Of a stretch of DNA of 38,063 nucleotides, positions 25,773-34,625 are shown one piece after another. Position 1 is the stretch's first letter, and the number at the start of each line of letters is the position of its first letter. The stretch covers positions 1-38,063 of the forward strand of contig NZ_JAHBGE010000077.1 in assembly GCF_018390635.1 (NCBI RefSeq), read 5' to 3'. The notes beneath the pieces were generated by a model. It ran no database searches, was not told where the DNA came from, and saw nothing but the letters and a program-made list of their open reading frames with translations. The translations under genes and the position numbers were made by a program. The stretch comes from Ancylobacter lacus (lineage in GTDB: Bacteria > Pseudomonadota > Alphaproteobacteria > Rhizobiales > Xanthobacteraceae).

Positions 25773-26300
25773 ATGAACTGGACGGACGAGCGCGTCGAGC
25801 TCCTCAAGAAACTTTGGGCCGAGGGACTTTCCGCCAGCCAGATCGCCGCCGAACTGGGCGGTGTCACGCGTAACGCGGTGATCGGCAAGGTGCACCGGCT
25901 GGGTCTTTCCGGCCGGGCCAAGACCGCGGCGGCGCCCGCGGCGCGTCCGCGCAGCAAGACGCCTCCGGTGCGGCCCCAGCCGACGGCGCAGCCGGTACGC
26001 CCGCGCCCCATGGTCAGCGGCAACAACGCCCTGGCGGTGGCGCCGGATGTCGAAGAGGCCGAACCCGTCGCCACGCCGGATCCGGTCAGCGCCACCGTGG
26101 TGGCGATGGCGCAGCGCTGCACCATTCTCGACCTCACCGAGTTTTCCTGCCGCTGGCCCGTGGGCGATCCCGGCAAGTCCGATTTCTACTATTGCGGCTC
26201 GCGCACCAAGACCGGGCTGCCCTATTGTGCCCAGCACGCGCGCATTGCCTACCAGCCGGTCCAGGATCGGCGCCGCGACCGTAGGGTCGCCCGCATCTGA
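25773..26300 (+). CDS. gcrA: Cell-cycle regulator GcrA
   Basis: Alphaproteobacterial cell-cycle transcription factor that binds sigma-70 RNA polymerase and promoters with CcrM-methylated GANTC. The 175-residue protein has the N-terminal DNA-binding helices MNWTDERVELLKKLWAEGLS, SQIAAELGGVTRNAVIGKVHRLGL, ending near residue 48. A Pro/Ala-rich linker follows. The C-terminal sigma-binding domain includes CTILDLTEFSCRWPVGDP and YYCGSRTKTGLPYCAQHARIAY, with four conserved cysteines and a histidine in a zinc-finger-like arrangement. The ATG at 25773 has AGGAGG upstream. It is divergent from argD across a GANTC-rich region, consistent with methylation-linked control of gcrA itself. Confidence 0.95.
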   Translation: MNWTDERVELLKKLWAEGLSASQIAAELGGVTRNAVIGKVHRLGLSGRAKTAAAPAARPRSKTPPVRPQPTAQPVRPRPMVSGNNALAVAPDVEEAEPVATPDPVSATVVAMAQRCTILDLTEFSCRWPVGDPGKSDFYYCGSRTKTGLPYCAQHARIAYQPVQDRRRDRRVARI

Positions 26301-26375
26301 CCCTCGGCGTCCGGTGCTTGCCGCGGGCGGGCCTTGCGCGCCGTCCGGCGGATCGCCGCAGGAGGCCGCCCGTCG

Positions 26376-27140
26376 ATGCTGTTTCGCCGCTCCACCGCCG
26401 TCGCGCCGCAGCCTGAGCCGCTCGCGCCCATCGTCCTGAAGATCGAGGGGCGTGAAGTGGTGGTCTCGCTCCGGCGCCACCCGCGCGCCCGGCGCTACAC
26501 CCTGCGCGTCCGGGCCGTCGAGCGCGATGTCGTGTTGACGCTGCCCTCCCGCGGCTCGGTGAGGGAGGCCCATGCCTTCGCCCAGCGCTACACCGGCTGG
26601 ATCGCGGCGCGGTTGTCCCGCCTGCCCGAACGGGTCGCCCTGGAACCCGGGGCATTGCTCCCGCTGCGCGGGGTTCCCCACCGCATCGTCCACCGGCCGG
26701 ATCGCCGCGGCATGGTCTGGCCCGAGGTCGCGGGCGGGGAGCCGGTGCTCTGCGTCGCCGGCGAACTGCCTCATGTGGCGCGGCGGGTGACCGATTTCCT
26801 CAAGCGCGAAGCCCGGCGCGACCTCACCGAGGCGAGCCGCCGCCATGCCGCCGCGCTCGGCGTCGCCATCGGCCGCATCACCCTGCGCGACACCGCCAGC
26901 CGCTGGGGCTCATGCTCCTCGAACGGCGGCCTGTCCTATTCCTGGCGGCTCATCCTCGCCCCGCCTTTCGTGCTGGATTATCTCGCCGCCCATGAGGTGG
27001 CGCACCGGCGCGAGATGAACCATGGCCCGGCCTTCTGGGCGACCGTGGACCGCCTGTTCCCGGAGCGGGAACAGGCCGAGCGCTGGCTGCGCAGCCACGG
27101 CGCCAGCCTCCACCGCTATGGCGAGCGTGCCGGGGGCTGA
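26376..27140 (+). CDS. YgjP-like zinc-dependent metallopeptidase (DUF45/M48 superfamily)
   Basis: A 254-residue soluble protein with the gluzincin motif HEVAH (206-210) and a third ligand His216 in REMNHGPAFW, the pattern of YgjP/SprT-like metallopeptidases. The N-terminal region includes RRHPRARRYTLRV and the middle has RITLRDTASRWGSCSSNGGLSYSWRLILAP, the family's most conserved block. No signal peptide or membrane segment, so it should be cytoplasmic. The substrate is unknown; family members have been linked to DNA-protein crosslink or protein processing, but that cannot be read from the sequence. The ATG at 26376 has AGGAGG 10 bases upstream. It follows gcrA on the same strand by 75 bases and may be cotranscribed. 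Confidence 0.85.
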   Translation: MLFRRSTAVAPQPEPLAPIVLKIEGREVVVSLRRHPRARRYTLRVRAVERDVVLTLPSRGSVREAHAFAQRYTGWIAARLSRLPERVALEPGALLPLRGVPHRIVHRPDRRGMVWPEVAGGEPVLCVAGELPHVARRVTDFLKREARRDLTEASRRHAAALGVAIGRITLRDTASRWGSCSSNGGLSYSWRLILAPPFVLDYLAAHEVAHRREMNHGPAFWATVDRLFPEREQAERWLRSHGASLHRYGERAGG

Positions 27141-27192
27141 GCGCCGCCGGCGGGACAGCCCGACATCCGGTCGCGGCGCCCGCTGAAGCGGA

Positions 27193-29409
27193 TCAGGTGC
27201 GGCCGAACAGCTTGTCCATCAGCCAGTCGTCGAGACCGGGGCCGGGCGCTGCCGCCGGCCGGGTGCCGCCGCCGACATTGGCCGGCGGGGCGGGATAACC
27301 GCCGCCGGGCGAACTGCCGGGGTAGCCGCCGCCGGTCATGACCGGCTCGTCGGGCACGTCGCCCTGGGCGGTGGCCTGGCCGATGGCCTGCTCGTAGCCG
27401 CTGCCGGGCAGGGCGACCACGGGCTGTCCGTCATGCATGGTGCGCATCACCCGGCTCCAGATCTCGACCGGCAGACCGCCGCCGGAGGCTTTCTTGGTGG
27501 GCGAGGAATCGTCATTGCCGATCCAGACCGCGCCGATGTAGCGGCCGGTATAGCCGACGAACCAGGCGTCGCGGTAATCCTGACTGGTCCCTGTCTTGCC
27601 GGCGGCCGGCCACCCCGGCAGGTCGGCGCGCTTGGCGGTGCCGCTCACCAGCGTTTCGCGCAGCATGCGGTTCATCATCGCCACATGGGGCGGGGCCACC
27701 ACCTGCGGGTTCTCCGGCAGGGCGAAGGCATAGAGCACCTTGCCCTTGGCGTCGCGCACCTGGTCGACGATGTGGGGCGACACCGCGAGCCCGCCGTCGG
27801 CGAAGGGCGCATAGGCGCTGGCCAGTTCCAGCACGGACACCTCGGAGGTGCCCAGCGCGATGGACGGGTTGGGGTCGAGCTTGGAGGTGATGCCGAGCCG
27901 CTTGGCGGTCTTCGTCACCTCCTCCGGTCCGACCTCCAGCGCCAGCCGCACCGCCACCGTGTTCAGCGAGAGCGACAGGGCGGTCTGCAGCGTCACCGGG
28001 CCACGATATTCGTGCGAATAGTTCTCCGGCTTCCAGCCCTTCAGCTTGATCGGGGCATCGTCCCGGATGGAATCCGGCGTCAGCCCCCGCTCCATGGCGG
28101 TGAGGTAGACGAAGGGCTTGAAGGCCGAGCCCGGCTGGCGGCGGGCGGTGATCGCCCGGTTGTACTGGCTGTCCTCATAGGAGCGCCCGCCGACGAGGAC
28201 CTTGACCGCGCCATTGGTGTCCATCACCACAACCGCGCCCTGTTCGACGTCGAACTTGGCGCCGTTCTTGGCGAGGGTCTCCGACAGGCCTTTCTCGGCG
28301 GCAACCTGGGCGGAACGATCGATCGTCGTCTGCACCACGATGTCGTGGTCCACCGCGCCGATGAGGGGCTCAAGCTGCTCCATCACCCAGTCCGCGGCGT
28401 AGCCGGCGAGGTTGTCGACGGGGGATTTCGACAGGGTGGCCGGCTTGGCCAGCGCCGCCTTCTCCTGCTCGGCGGTAATGAAGCCGGCGTCCTGCATCGC
28501 CCCCAGCACGATGGCGGCGCGGTCCTGCGCGCCCTTGAGGTTGCGGGTCGGGGCGAGGGCCGAGGGCGATTTCATCAGCCCCGCGAGCATGGCCGCCTCG
28601 GCAAGGCCGAGCTGCCGGGCCGGCTTGCCGAAATAGCGCTGCGAGGCCGCCTCGATGCCGTAGGCGCCGGCGCCGAAGTAGACGCGGTTCACGTAGAGCT
28701 CGAGCAGCTCGTTCTTCGAGTATTTGGTCTCCAGCCAGAGCGCGAGGATCAGCTCCTGAATCTTGCGCGAGAAGGTGCGGTCCTGCGTCAGGAACAGGTT
28801 CTTGGCGAGCTGCTGGGTGAGGGTGGAGCCGCCCTCCCGCACCCGGCCGGAGGTGAGGTTCACCACCATGGCGCGGCCGAGCCCCAGCGGGTCGATGCCG
28901 TAATGGGAATAGAACCGGCGGTCCTCGATGGCGACGAAGGCCTGCGGCACATAGGGCGGCAGGGCGCGCAGGGGCACGGCGGCGCCGCGCATCTCGCCGC
29001 GCACCGCCAGCGCGCTGCCGTCCGAGGCGAGGATCGAGACCGTGGGCGGACGGTCGGGGATGACGAGGTTCTGGATCGGGGGAAGCTGGGTGGATTCATA
29101 GGCGATGAGCCCGGCCAGCCCGAGCACGCCCCAGATTCCCAGCACGAAGCTCCAGTAGAAAAGCCGGCCTATGCCGAAGCCGCGGCGGGCGGACCGGCGG
29201 GAGCGGGCTGGCGAGCGGGGCTTGGCGCGCGCGGAAATGAAGGCATCCTCCGGGTCGTCGACATGCGCTTCGGGCGCGTCCTCGTCAGTGGCGCGGCGCG
29301 CCGCGGCCCCCGGGCCGGGCCGGTCGTCCGGGCGCAGTCTCAGCTCGGGCGCATAAGGGCCGCCGAGGCTCGGCTCGCGCCGCCCGCCGCTCCTCTGTCC
29401 CGATGCCAT
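27193..29409 (-). CDS. Class A penicillin-binding protein 1A
   Basis: Bifunctional peptidoglycan synthase with glycosyltransferase and transpeptidase activity. The 738-residue protein has a basic Arg/Ser-rich cytoplasmic tail, one membrane helix at about 82-105, then a GT51 domain with catalytic Glu162 in EDRRFYSHYGID and GGSTLTQQLAKN (from 193). The transpeptidase has SxxK at 428-431 (SAFK), SLN at 481-483 and KTGT at 605-608. A Gly/Pro-rich tail ends the protein. The ATG at 29409 is preferred; an upstream ATG at 29460 has no ribosome-binding site and sits within a T/A-rich stretch. It converges on the metallopeptidase with 52 bases between. Confidence 0.93.
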   Translation of the reverse strand: MASGQRSGGRREPSLGGPYAPELRLRPDDRPGPGAAARRATDEDAPEAHVDDPEDAFISARAKPRSPARSRRSARRGFGIGRLFYWSFVLGIWGVLGLAGLIAYESTQLPPIQNLVIPDRPPTVSILASDGSALAVRGEMRGAAVPLRALPPYVPQAFVAIEDRRFYSHYGIDPLGLGRAMVVNLTSGRVREGGSTLTQQLAKNLFLTQDRTFSRKIQELILALWLETKYSKNELLELYVNRVYFGAGAYGIEAASQRYFGKPARQLGLAEAAMLAGLMKSPSALAPTRNLKGAQDRAAIVLGAMQDAGFITAEQEKAALAKPATLSKSPVDNLAGYAADWVMEQLEPLIGAVDHDIVVQTTIDRSAQVAAEKGLSETLAKNGAKFDVEQGAVVVMDTNGAVKVLVGGRSYEDSQYNRAITARRQPGSAFKPFVYLTAMERGLTPDSIRDDAPIKLKGWKPENYSHEYRGPVTLQTALSLSLNTVAVRLALEVGPEEVTKTAKRLGITSKLDPNPSIALGTSEVSVLELASAYAPFADGGLAVSPHIVDQVRDAKGKVLYAFALPENPQVVAPPHVAMMNRMLRETLVSGTAKRADLPGWPAAGKTGTSQDYRDAWFVGYTGRYIGAVWIGNDDSSPTKKASGGGLPVEIWSRVMRTMHDGQPVVALPGSGYEQAIGQATAQGDVPDEPVMTGGGYPGSSPGGGYPAPPANVGGGTRPAAAPGPGLDDWLMDKLFGRT

Positions 29410-29512
29410 GCGTCCATCCACTCCCGTCCCTGCCGGTAAACGAACCTTAAATCGGGTCATTTTAAAGGGCGGTTAAGGGCGGGACGTAGCGGCAGCGCGG
29501 GTTTCTGCGGGA

Positions 29513-30418
29513 TTACAGCGCGGCGATCACCGTCCACCACGCCCAGGCCGTGAGCATGGACAGGGGCACGCCGAGGCCGATCACCGCGGCGATGAGATCG
29601 GGCTCGAGGTCGTTGTCCATGGCGATGACGCTGGCGCCCAGCATGGGCGGCATCGCCATCTCCAGCATCGCGACCTTGGCGACGGGGTCGGAGGTCTGGC
29701 CAAGCGCGGCATAGAGCAGAAGAAGCAGCGCCGGGGCGACGACGAGCCGGTGGAGGAGGCCGACTCCAAGCGGAGCGAGATGGGCGCCCAGCCGGTCGAA
29801 GCGCAGCGCAAATCCCACCGCCGCCAGCGCGAGCGGCGTCAATGTGGCGGCAAGCGCGGTGACCATCTCGTCGACCCAGCCGGGACGGTCGAGGTGGTTG
29901 GTCGCAAACGCGATCAGGATGGCGATGAAGGGCGGAAAGGTGGCGATGCGCCGCCCGACCGCGGCAGGGTCCAGCCGCCCCTCGCTGGCCACCGCGGCGA
30001 TGGCGAGGCCGAGGGTGGACAGGGCGAGATAGGAGCCGAACAGGTCGATGACGATGCCGAGGCCCAGCCACTGGCTGCCGGCGAAGGCGGCGATCATCGG
30101 CAGGCCGACGAAAGAGGTGTTGCCCCAGCCGGCGGCGAGCAGCAGCGCCCCGGTGCGCCCGCGCGACCAGCCGAGCGCCCGGCACAGCGGCACCAGCACC
30201 GCGACGGCCGCGGCGACGCCCAGCCAGGGCGTGGCGGCCGCCATCCACCAGTCGGGATGGACGCTGAGCTTGTGGAAGCTCTCCAGAGCCGCCGCCGGCA
30301 ACGCGACATTGATGACCCAGCCGGACAGCACCTTGCCGGCGTTGTCCGGCAGCCGCCCGCTCCACCGCAGCACCACGCCGATGGCAAGGCACGTCATGAT
30401 GAGCGCGATCTGCTGCAC
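29513..30418 (-). CDS. AEC family transporter
   Basis: A 301-residue membrane protein of the auxin efflux carrier (AEC) family, within the bile/arsenite/riboflavin transporter superfamily. Ten hydrophobic segments are visible, arranged as two inverted sets. Family features include WVINVALPAAALESF early on, GWGNTSFVGLPMI in the middle, and MPPMLGASVIAMDNDLEPDLIA near the end. The substrate cannot be predicted; malonate, malate and amino-acid exporters all occur in the family. The GTG start at 30418 has GAGGG about 8 bases upstream. It lies between glnD and PBP1A on the same strand, 65 bases after glnD, and may be cotranscribed with it. Confidence 0.88.
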   Translation of the reverse strand: MQQIALIMTCLAIGVVLRWSGRLPDNAGKVLSGWVINVALPAAALESFHKLSVHPDWWMAAATPWLGVAAAVAVLVPLCRALGWSRGRTGALLLAAGWGNTSFVGLPMIAAFAGSQWLGLGIVIDLFGSYLALSTLGLAIAAVASEGRLDPAAVGRRIATFPPFIAILIAFATNHLDRPGWVDEMVTALAATLTPLALAAVGFALRFDRLGAHLAPLGVGLLHRLVVAPALLLLLYAALGQTSDPVAKVAMLEMAMPPMLGASVIAMDNDLEPDLIAAVIGLGVPLSMLTAWAWWTVIAAL

Positions 30419-30483
30419 GCCCGTTCCCTCGTCACCCCAACGTCATGTCGATACCGCGTCGTGGGCGCCGCCGCCATACCGCC

Positions 30484-33297
30484 TTACGTCGCTGAGGCGT
30501 CGTCATCGGCGTCCAGCACATGCAGCAGCGCCCGCCGGATCGCCGAATGGCGCGCGGCGCCGATGATCTTCGCGCCCATCAGGTCGGTGACATAGAACAC
30601 GTCGACCGCCCGCTCGCCGAAGGTCGCGACATGGGCGGAGGCGATGTTGAGGTTGAGGCGCGAGAGGGTCTGGGTCAGGCCATAGAGCAGGCCGGGCCGG
30701 TCGAGGCCGGAGACCTCGATCACGGTGTGGCGGTTGGACCACGCATTATTGAGCGTCACCTCGGATTCCACCGTGAAGGCGCGGGGGCGCTTTGGCAGGC
30801 GGCGCGCCACCACCTCGGGCAGGCGGATCTCGCCCGACAGCGATTTCTCGATGGCGGTGGAGATGCGGTCGGCCCGCCGCAGCTCGTCGGCGTCCTGTTC
30901 GAAGGCGCGGGTCAGCGAGATGGTGTCGAGCGCGCGTCCGTCGGTGGTGGTGCTGATCTGGGCGTCGACGATGTTCGCCCCGGCACTGGCGCAGGCCCCG
31001 GCGATGACCGCCAGCAGCTTGGGATGATCGGGGGCGAGGACGGTCAATTCGGTCACACCATGCGCCTGATCGGTCCGACTGGTCGTTGCCAGAGCGCGCC
31101 CGGCGGCCTCCGCCTCGGCGATGAAGCGGGCGTGCTGCAGCTTGTGTTCGAGGTCCACGCGCAGCCAATAGGCGGGGTAATGCAGGGCCATGTAGCGCTC
31201 CAGACGCTCCTCGCCCCAGTCCCCCATCGCCGCCCGGAACTCCCGCTGCGCCCGCCCGACCCGCTGCACGCGGTTGCTCTCGGAGAAGCCGCCGGTGATG
31301 ACCGGCTCGGTCTCGTGATAGAGCGTGCGCAGGAGCTGCGACTTCCAGTTGTTCCACACGCCCGGCCCGACCGCGCGGATATCGGCGGTGGTGAGGATCA
31401 GCAGCAGCCGCATCCGCTCGAGATTCTGCACCACGGCGGCAAAGTTCTCGATGGTCTTGCGGTCGGAGAGGTCGCGCGACTGCGCGACACTCGACATGAC
31501 GAGGTGCTGTTCTATCAGCCAGGCAACGGTGTCGGTGTCGGCGGGCGACAGGCCGAAGCGCGGACACAACCGTCGCGCGACCTTGGCCCCCGCGATCGAA
31601 TGGTCCTCGGGCCGGCCCTTGGCGACGTCGTGAAGGAACACCGCGACGTAAAGCAGCTGGCGGTTCTTGATCTGGCCCATCAATTCGGTGGCGAGGCCGA
31701 GTTCGGGACGGTCGCCGCGCTCGATCTCAGTCAGCGCACCGATCGAGCGGATGAGGTGCTCGTCCACCGTGTACGAATGGTACATGTTGAACTGCATCAT
31801 CGCGACGACGCGGCCGAATTCCGGCACGAAGCGCCCGAGCACGCCGGTCTCGTTCATCCGCCGCAGCACGATCTCCGGCGTCTTGCGCGAGCAGAGGATT
31901 TCCAGAAAGAGCCGGTTGGCCTCGGCGTCTTCCCGTACCCGTTGATCGATGAGCTTGAGGGAGCGGGTGGCGAGGCGCACCGCGTCGGGATGAAACGCCA
32001 GCTCATGGCGGTCGGCGAGGTGGAACAGGCGGATGAGGTTCACCGGATCGCGGGTGAATGCGTCGGCGTCGGCGACATTGATGCGGTCATGGTCGACAAT
32101 GAAGTCGCGGCTTTCCTTCAGCGTCCGGCGCGGCGAGGAGCGCAGCCGGGCGATCATCCGGTTGAGCCGCGGCACCGGCTTCTCGTGCCGCTCCTCAAGG
32201 GCAGCGGAGACGATCGCCGTGAGGTCGCCAACCTCTTTGGCCACGAGGAAGTAGTGCTTCATGAACCGCTCGACATCCCTGAGGCCAGGGTGAGCGGTGT
32301 AGCCGAGCCGCTCGGCCATGTCGCGCTGGAGGTCGAAGGCGAGGCGTTCCTCGGCCTTGCCGGCGAGGAAATGGAGGTGACAGCGGACCGACCAGAGAAA
32401 ATCCTCGCAGCGGCGGAAGATCGCGGCTTCTTCGGCGGTGAACACGCCCTTGGCCACCAGTTCGCGGGTCTCGCGCACGCGGTAGACGTATTTTGCGATC
32501 CAGAACAGCGTGTGGAGGTCGCGCAGGCCGCCTTTGCCGTCCTTCACGTTCGGCTCGACGACGTAGCGCGACTGTCCCGCGCGCTTCAGCCGCTCCTCCC
32601 GCTCCGCCAGCTTGGCGGCAACGAACTCGGCGGCCGTGCCCTCCACCACTTCACGGTCGAAGCGGCGGACCATCTCATCGAACATGGCGTTCTTGCCGAC
32701 GATGAGCCGGGCTTCCAGCAGTGAGGTGCGGATCGTCATGTCCGCGCGAGCCTGGCGGATGCACTCGTCGATGGAGCGGGTGGCGTGGCCGACCTTCAGC
32801 CCCATGTCCCACAGGACATAGAGCATGGCTTCGGCGACGCTTTCGCCCCAGGCTGTCTGCTTGTAGGGCAGCAGGAACAGGATGTCGGTGTCCGAGCCCG
32901 GCGCCATCAGCCCGCGGCCATAGCCGCCGATGGCGACGATATCCATGCGTTCGGAGGTGGAAGGATTGTCGGAGGGGTAAAGGTAGGTCGTCACCAGCTC
33001 ATGGACGAGCGTGATGATCTCGTCCTGCAGCCGGGACAGCCGCTCGGCGCAGCGGCGGCCGGAGCCATCCTGTGTCAGCCAGCGCTGAGCCACCGCCTGG
33101 CCGTCGGCGTGCACTTTCTTGAGGTATTTCGCGACACGGGTGCGAAGGCCGGTCTCCCCGCCTTCCGGCTGGGTCAGATGCTGCCGGCCCAGCACATGGA
33201 GCTCGGCCCGCACCGCCTCCATGTCGAAGAGCTCGCGGAACGCGAAATCGGAACGGCGACGGCGGCGTATCTCGTTCATGGGGTCGTCCGGCTGCAC
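30484..33297 (-). CDS. glnD: Bifunctional uridylyltransferase/uridylyl-removing enzyme GlnD
   Basis: Nitrogen sensor that uridylylates PII proteins when glutamine is low and removes UMP when it is high. The 937-residue protein has the nucleotidyltransferase motif GGYGRGLMAPGSDTD (124-138, metal ligands Asp136 and Asp138). An HD hydrolase domain carries HDVAKGRPEDHS. Two ACT domains end it: the first with LAPDHPKLLAVIAGACASAG and the second with SGLDRPGLLYGLTQTLSRL. The start is uncertain: GTG at 33297 has GGGAGG only about 3 bases before it, while ATG at 33279 (MNEIRRRRR) has no clear binding site. The gene follows the PRC-barrel gene on the minus strand past a terminator. Confidence 0.96.
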   Translation of the reverse strand: MQPDDPMNEIRRRRRSDFAFRELFDMEAVRAELHVLGRQHLTQPEGGETGLRTRVAKYLKKVHADGQAVAQRWLTQDGSGRRCAERLSRLQDEIITLVHELVTTYLYPSDNPSTSERMDIVAIGGYGRGLMAPGSDTDILFLLPYKQTAWGESVAEAMLYVLWDMGLKVGHATRSIDECIRQARADMTIRTSLLEARLIVGKNAMFDEMVRRFDREVVEGTAAEFVAAKLAEREERLKRAGQSRYVVEPNVKDGKGGLRDLHTLFWIAKYVYRVRETRELVAKGVFTAEEAAIFRRCEDFLWSVRCHLHFLAGKAEERLAFDLQRDMAERLGYTAHPGLRDVERFMKHYFLVAKEVGDLTAIVSAALEERHEKPVPRLNRMIARLRSSPRRTLKESRDFIVDHDRINVADADAFTRDPVNLIRLFHLADRHELAFHPDAVRLATRSLKLIDQRVREDAEANRLFLEILCSRKTPEIVLRRMNETGVLGRFVPEFGRVVAMMQFNMYHSYTVDEHLIRSIGALTEIERGDRPELGLATELMGQIKNRQLLYVAVFLHDVAKGRPEDHSIAGAKVARRLCPRFGLSPADTDTVAWLIEQHLVMSSVAQSRDLSDRKTIENFAAVVQNLERMRLLLILTTADIRAVGPGVWNNWKSQLLRTLYHETEPVITGGFSESNRVQRVGRAQREFRAAMGDWGEERLERYMALHYPAYWLRVDLEHKLQHARFIAEAEAAGRALATTSRTDQAHGVTELTVLAPDHPKLLAVIAGACASAGANIVDAQISTTTDGRALDTISLTRAFEQDADELRRADRISTAIEKSLSGEIRLPEVVARRLPKRPRAFTVESEVTLNNAWSNRHTVIEVSGLDRPGLLYGLTQTLSRLNLNIASAHVATFGERAVDVFYVTDLMGAKIIGAARHSAIRRALLHVLDADDDASAT

Positions 33298-33359
33298 AAC
33301 CCTCCCGATTTAACCGATCACACCGGCGGCGTCATCGGCCTTGGCGGCTTCCAAAACGA

Positions 33360-33387
33360 GACGTGCCCGGCGGAGGCCGGGCACGTC
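33360..33387 (-). terminator. Terminator after the PRC-barrel gene
   Basis: GACGTGCCCGGC (33360-33371) pairs perfectly over 12 bp with GCCGGGCACGTC (33376-33387), loop GGAG. On the minus strand TCGTTTTGG follows. It separates the PRC-barrel gene from glnD and resembles, in its flank (CCAAAA then GAGAC), the hairpin in the argD leader. Confidence 0.8.
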
Positions 33388-33414
33388 GTTTGGCCTGATT
33401 GAAAGCCCGACGCC

Positions 33415-33969
33415 TCACTGGGTGGGCTGGGCGCCCGGCTGGGTGGTCGCGGGCGTGGAGGAAGCCGAGCGGCTCTGCTCCAGAGTCTTGAATTCGGGCG
33501 CCTGGTTCAGCTCGTCCCGGCTGGCCGACACCACCACCTTCTGGCCGTTGTCGGCCGGCGCCACGGTCAGCGCGTTGAACGAGACAGCGACAGGCTTGGC
33601 GCCGATGCCGAGGAAGCCGCCCACGTCGATCACCGCGGCGGTCACGCGGCCATCCTTCTCCACGATCAGATCGCTGATCGAGCCGAGGGATTCGTCAGTG
33701 GCCGTGACCACATTGGTGCCGACGAGGTCGCTGCTCATCCACTGACCCGCGGCCTGCTCGTTGATGAAGCGGGCGCCGGTCGGCGACACGGTGGCCTGCG
33801 AGGGCATGTTTTCCGCCGGTGCGGTGGTGGAGGGGTTCACCGGTGCCGTGCTGGGCGCGGTCTCGGTGGCAGCGGGCGGGGTCGTCGGCGCGGCAGACTG
33901 GGCGAGCGCGACCGCGGGGGTGAGAGACAGGGCGGCCAGAGCAGTCAGGGTCACGAACTTGTTCGTCAT
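33415..33969 (-). CDS. Exported PRC-barrel domain protein
   Basis: A 184-residue protein with a signal peptide (MTNKFVTLTALAALSLTPAVALAQ), a Pro/Thr/Ala-rich linker of about 40 residues, and a single PRC-barrel domain. The domain shows the usual form, with SSDLVGTNVVTATDESLGSI followed by DLIVEKDGRVTAAVIDVGGFLGIG and the AVSFNAL strand. PRC-barrel proteins are common stress-induced proteins in Rhizobiales, but their function outside RimM and photosynthetic reaction centres is unknown. The ATG at 33969 has GGAG 7 bases upstream. A GGAAC-N16-AGTT promoter about 60-80 bases ahead suggests control by the stress sigma factor EcfG encoded at 37297. Confidence 0.85.
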   Translation of the reverse strand: MTNKFVTLTALAALSLTPAVALAQSAAPTTPPAATETAPSTAPVNPSTTAPAENMPSQATVSPTGARFINEQAAGQWMSSDLVGTNVVTATDESLGSISDLIVEKDGRVTAAVIDVGGFLGIGAKPVAVSFNALTVAPADNGQKVVVSASRDELNQAPEFKTLEQSRSASSTPATTQPGAQPTQ

Positions 33970-34027
33970 CACATTCTCCCGGTCGTTTATTCCAAGACGA
34001 GTGCGGCGTGTTGCCGTCTGGTTGGTC

Positions 34028-34052
34028 AACTCGTGCGTCCGGGCAATGTTCC
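34028..34052 (-). promoter_or_regulatory. EcfG-type promoter before the PRC-barrel gene
   Basis: On the minus strand, GGAAC (34052-34048), 16 bases, AGTT (34031-34028). The consensus is GGAAC-N16/17-CGTT; one -10 base differs. Confidence 0.5.
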
Positions 34053-34080
34053 TCTTACGTAAGGAAAGATACGTTCGGGA

Positions 34081-34491
34081 TCATCGAGCGTCAGCGACGC
34101 AGATGGTAAGTTCTTCCGTCGCGCTGTTGGTACGAAGCGCGCCCAGAGCCGAGAGACAACCGCGCGGAAGCGCATTGCTGCGGGTCGGTGACTTCACGAT
34201 CTTCGCTGCTTTTGCCACAATGCTGGTCGCCGCTGCTGGAATAGTCTCAACGATCGCTTCACCGCCCGAGCGGCTGACGGGAAGGGGAAGCCGAGGGGCT
34301 TTGGCCTCCCGGTTGATGCCCGCGCCAGCCGAGGGCTGGATCACCACCGACATCGCCGGCTGGGAGCCGGAAGAACCCACCGACGCCGCGGCGACCGCGC
34401 CCAGCCCGGAGACGGCGACCAGTACAGGAACGACGGCAAGCGACACACGCAGGGTTGCCGGGTAGGAGCGGGTGAAAGGAACGCGTGCCAT
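34081..34491 (-). CDS. Exported protein of unknown function in the stress locus
   Basis: A 136-residue protein that I do not recognise. It starts MARVPFTRSYPATLRVSL with a hydrophobic segment (about 16-37, VSLAVVPVLVAVSGLGAVAAAS), so it is either exported or anchored by its N-terminus. The rest is Ser/Ala/Pro-rich and probably partly disordered, ending in a small domain with two cysteines (SNALPRGCLSALGALRTNS, then EELTICVADAR). The ATG at 34491 has GGGAG about 10 bases upstream. It lies directly downstream of the histidine kinase but with its own EcfG-type promoter at 34626-34650. A possible 36-codon ORF ends 6 bases before it. Confidence 0.55.
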   Translation of the reverse strand: MARVPFTRSYPATLRVSLAVVPVLVAVSGLGAVAAASVGSSGSQPAMSVVIQPSAGAGINREAKAPRLPLPVSRSGGEAIVETIPAAATSIVAKAAKIVKSPTRSNALPRGCLSALGALRTNSATEELTICVADAR

Positions 34492-34497
34492 TGGAGC

Positions 34498-34608
34498 CTA
34501 CTCCCGTCTCGCAACGCGCTCATGCCCGCACGCAACCACCTTCGGCGCGCATAATTGGCACGCCGCGAATGCGGGCTCTGATCGGTTGAATGGAAAAGCG
34601 ATCACCAT
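34498..34608 (-). CDS. Possible small ORF (36 codons) ahead of the unknown secreted protein
   Basis: On the minus strand ATG (34608) opens a 36-codon frame starting MVIAFPFNRSEPAF, containing CQLC and a further cysteine, and ending with TAG at 34500-34498, 6 bases before the next ATG. GGAGG (34621-34617) sits 8 bases upstream, an ideal spacing. The predicted start of the stress promoter falls near that GGAGG, so the binding site might be cut off. No homologue is known to me. It could be a coupled small protein or chance. Confidence 0.3.
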   Translation of the reverse strand: MVIAFPFNRSEPAFAACQLCAPKVVACGHERVARRE

Positions 34609-34625
34609 GATCGCGTCCTCCATCC

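Noticed and set aside
27433..29439. A 668-codon open frame on the plus strand
   Set aside because: Antisense to the penicillin-binding protein gene.
30520..32724. A 734-codon open frame on the plus strand
   Set aside because: Antisense to glnD; low-complexity translation with no family likeness.
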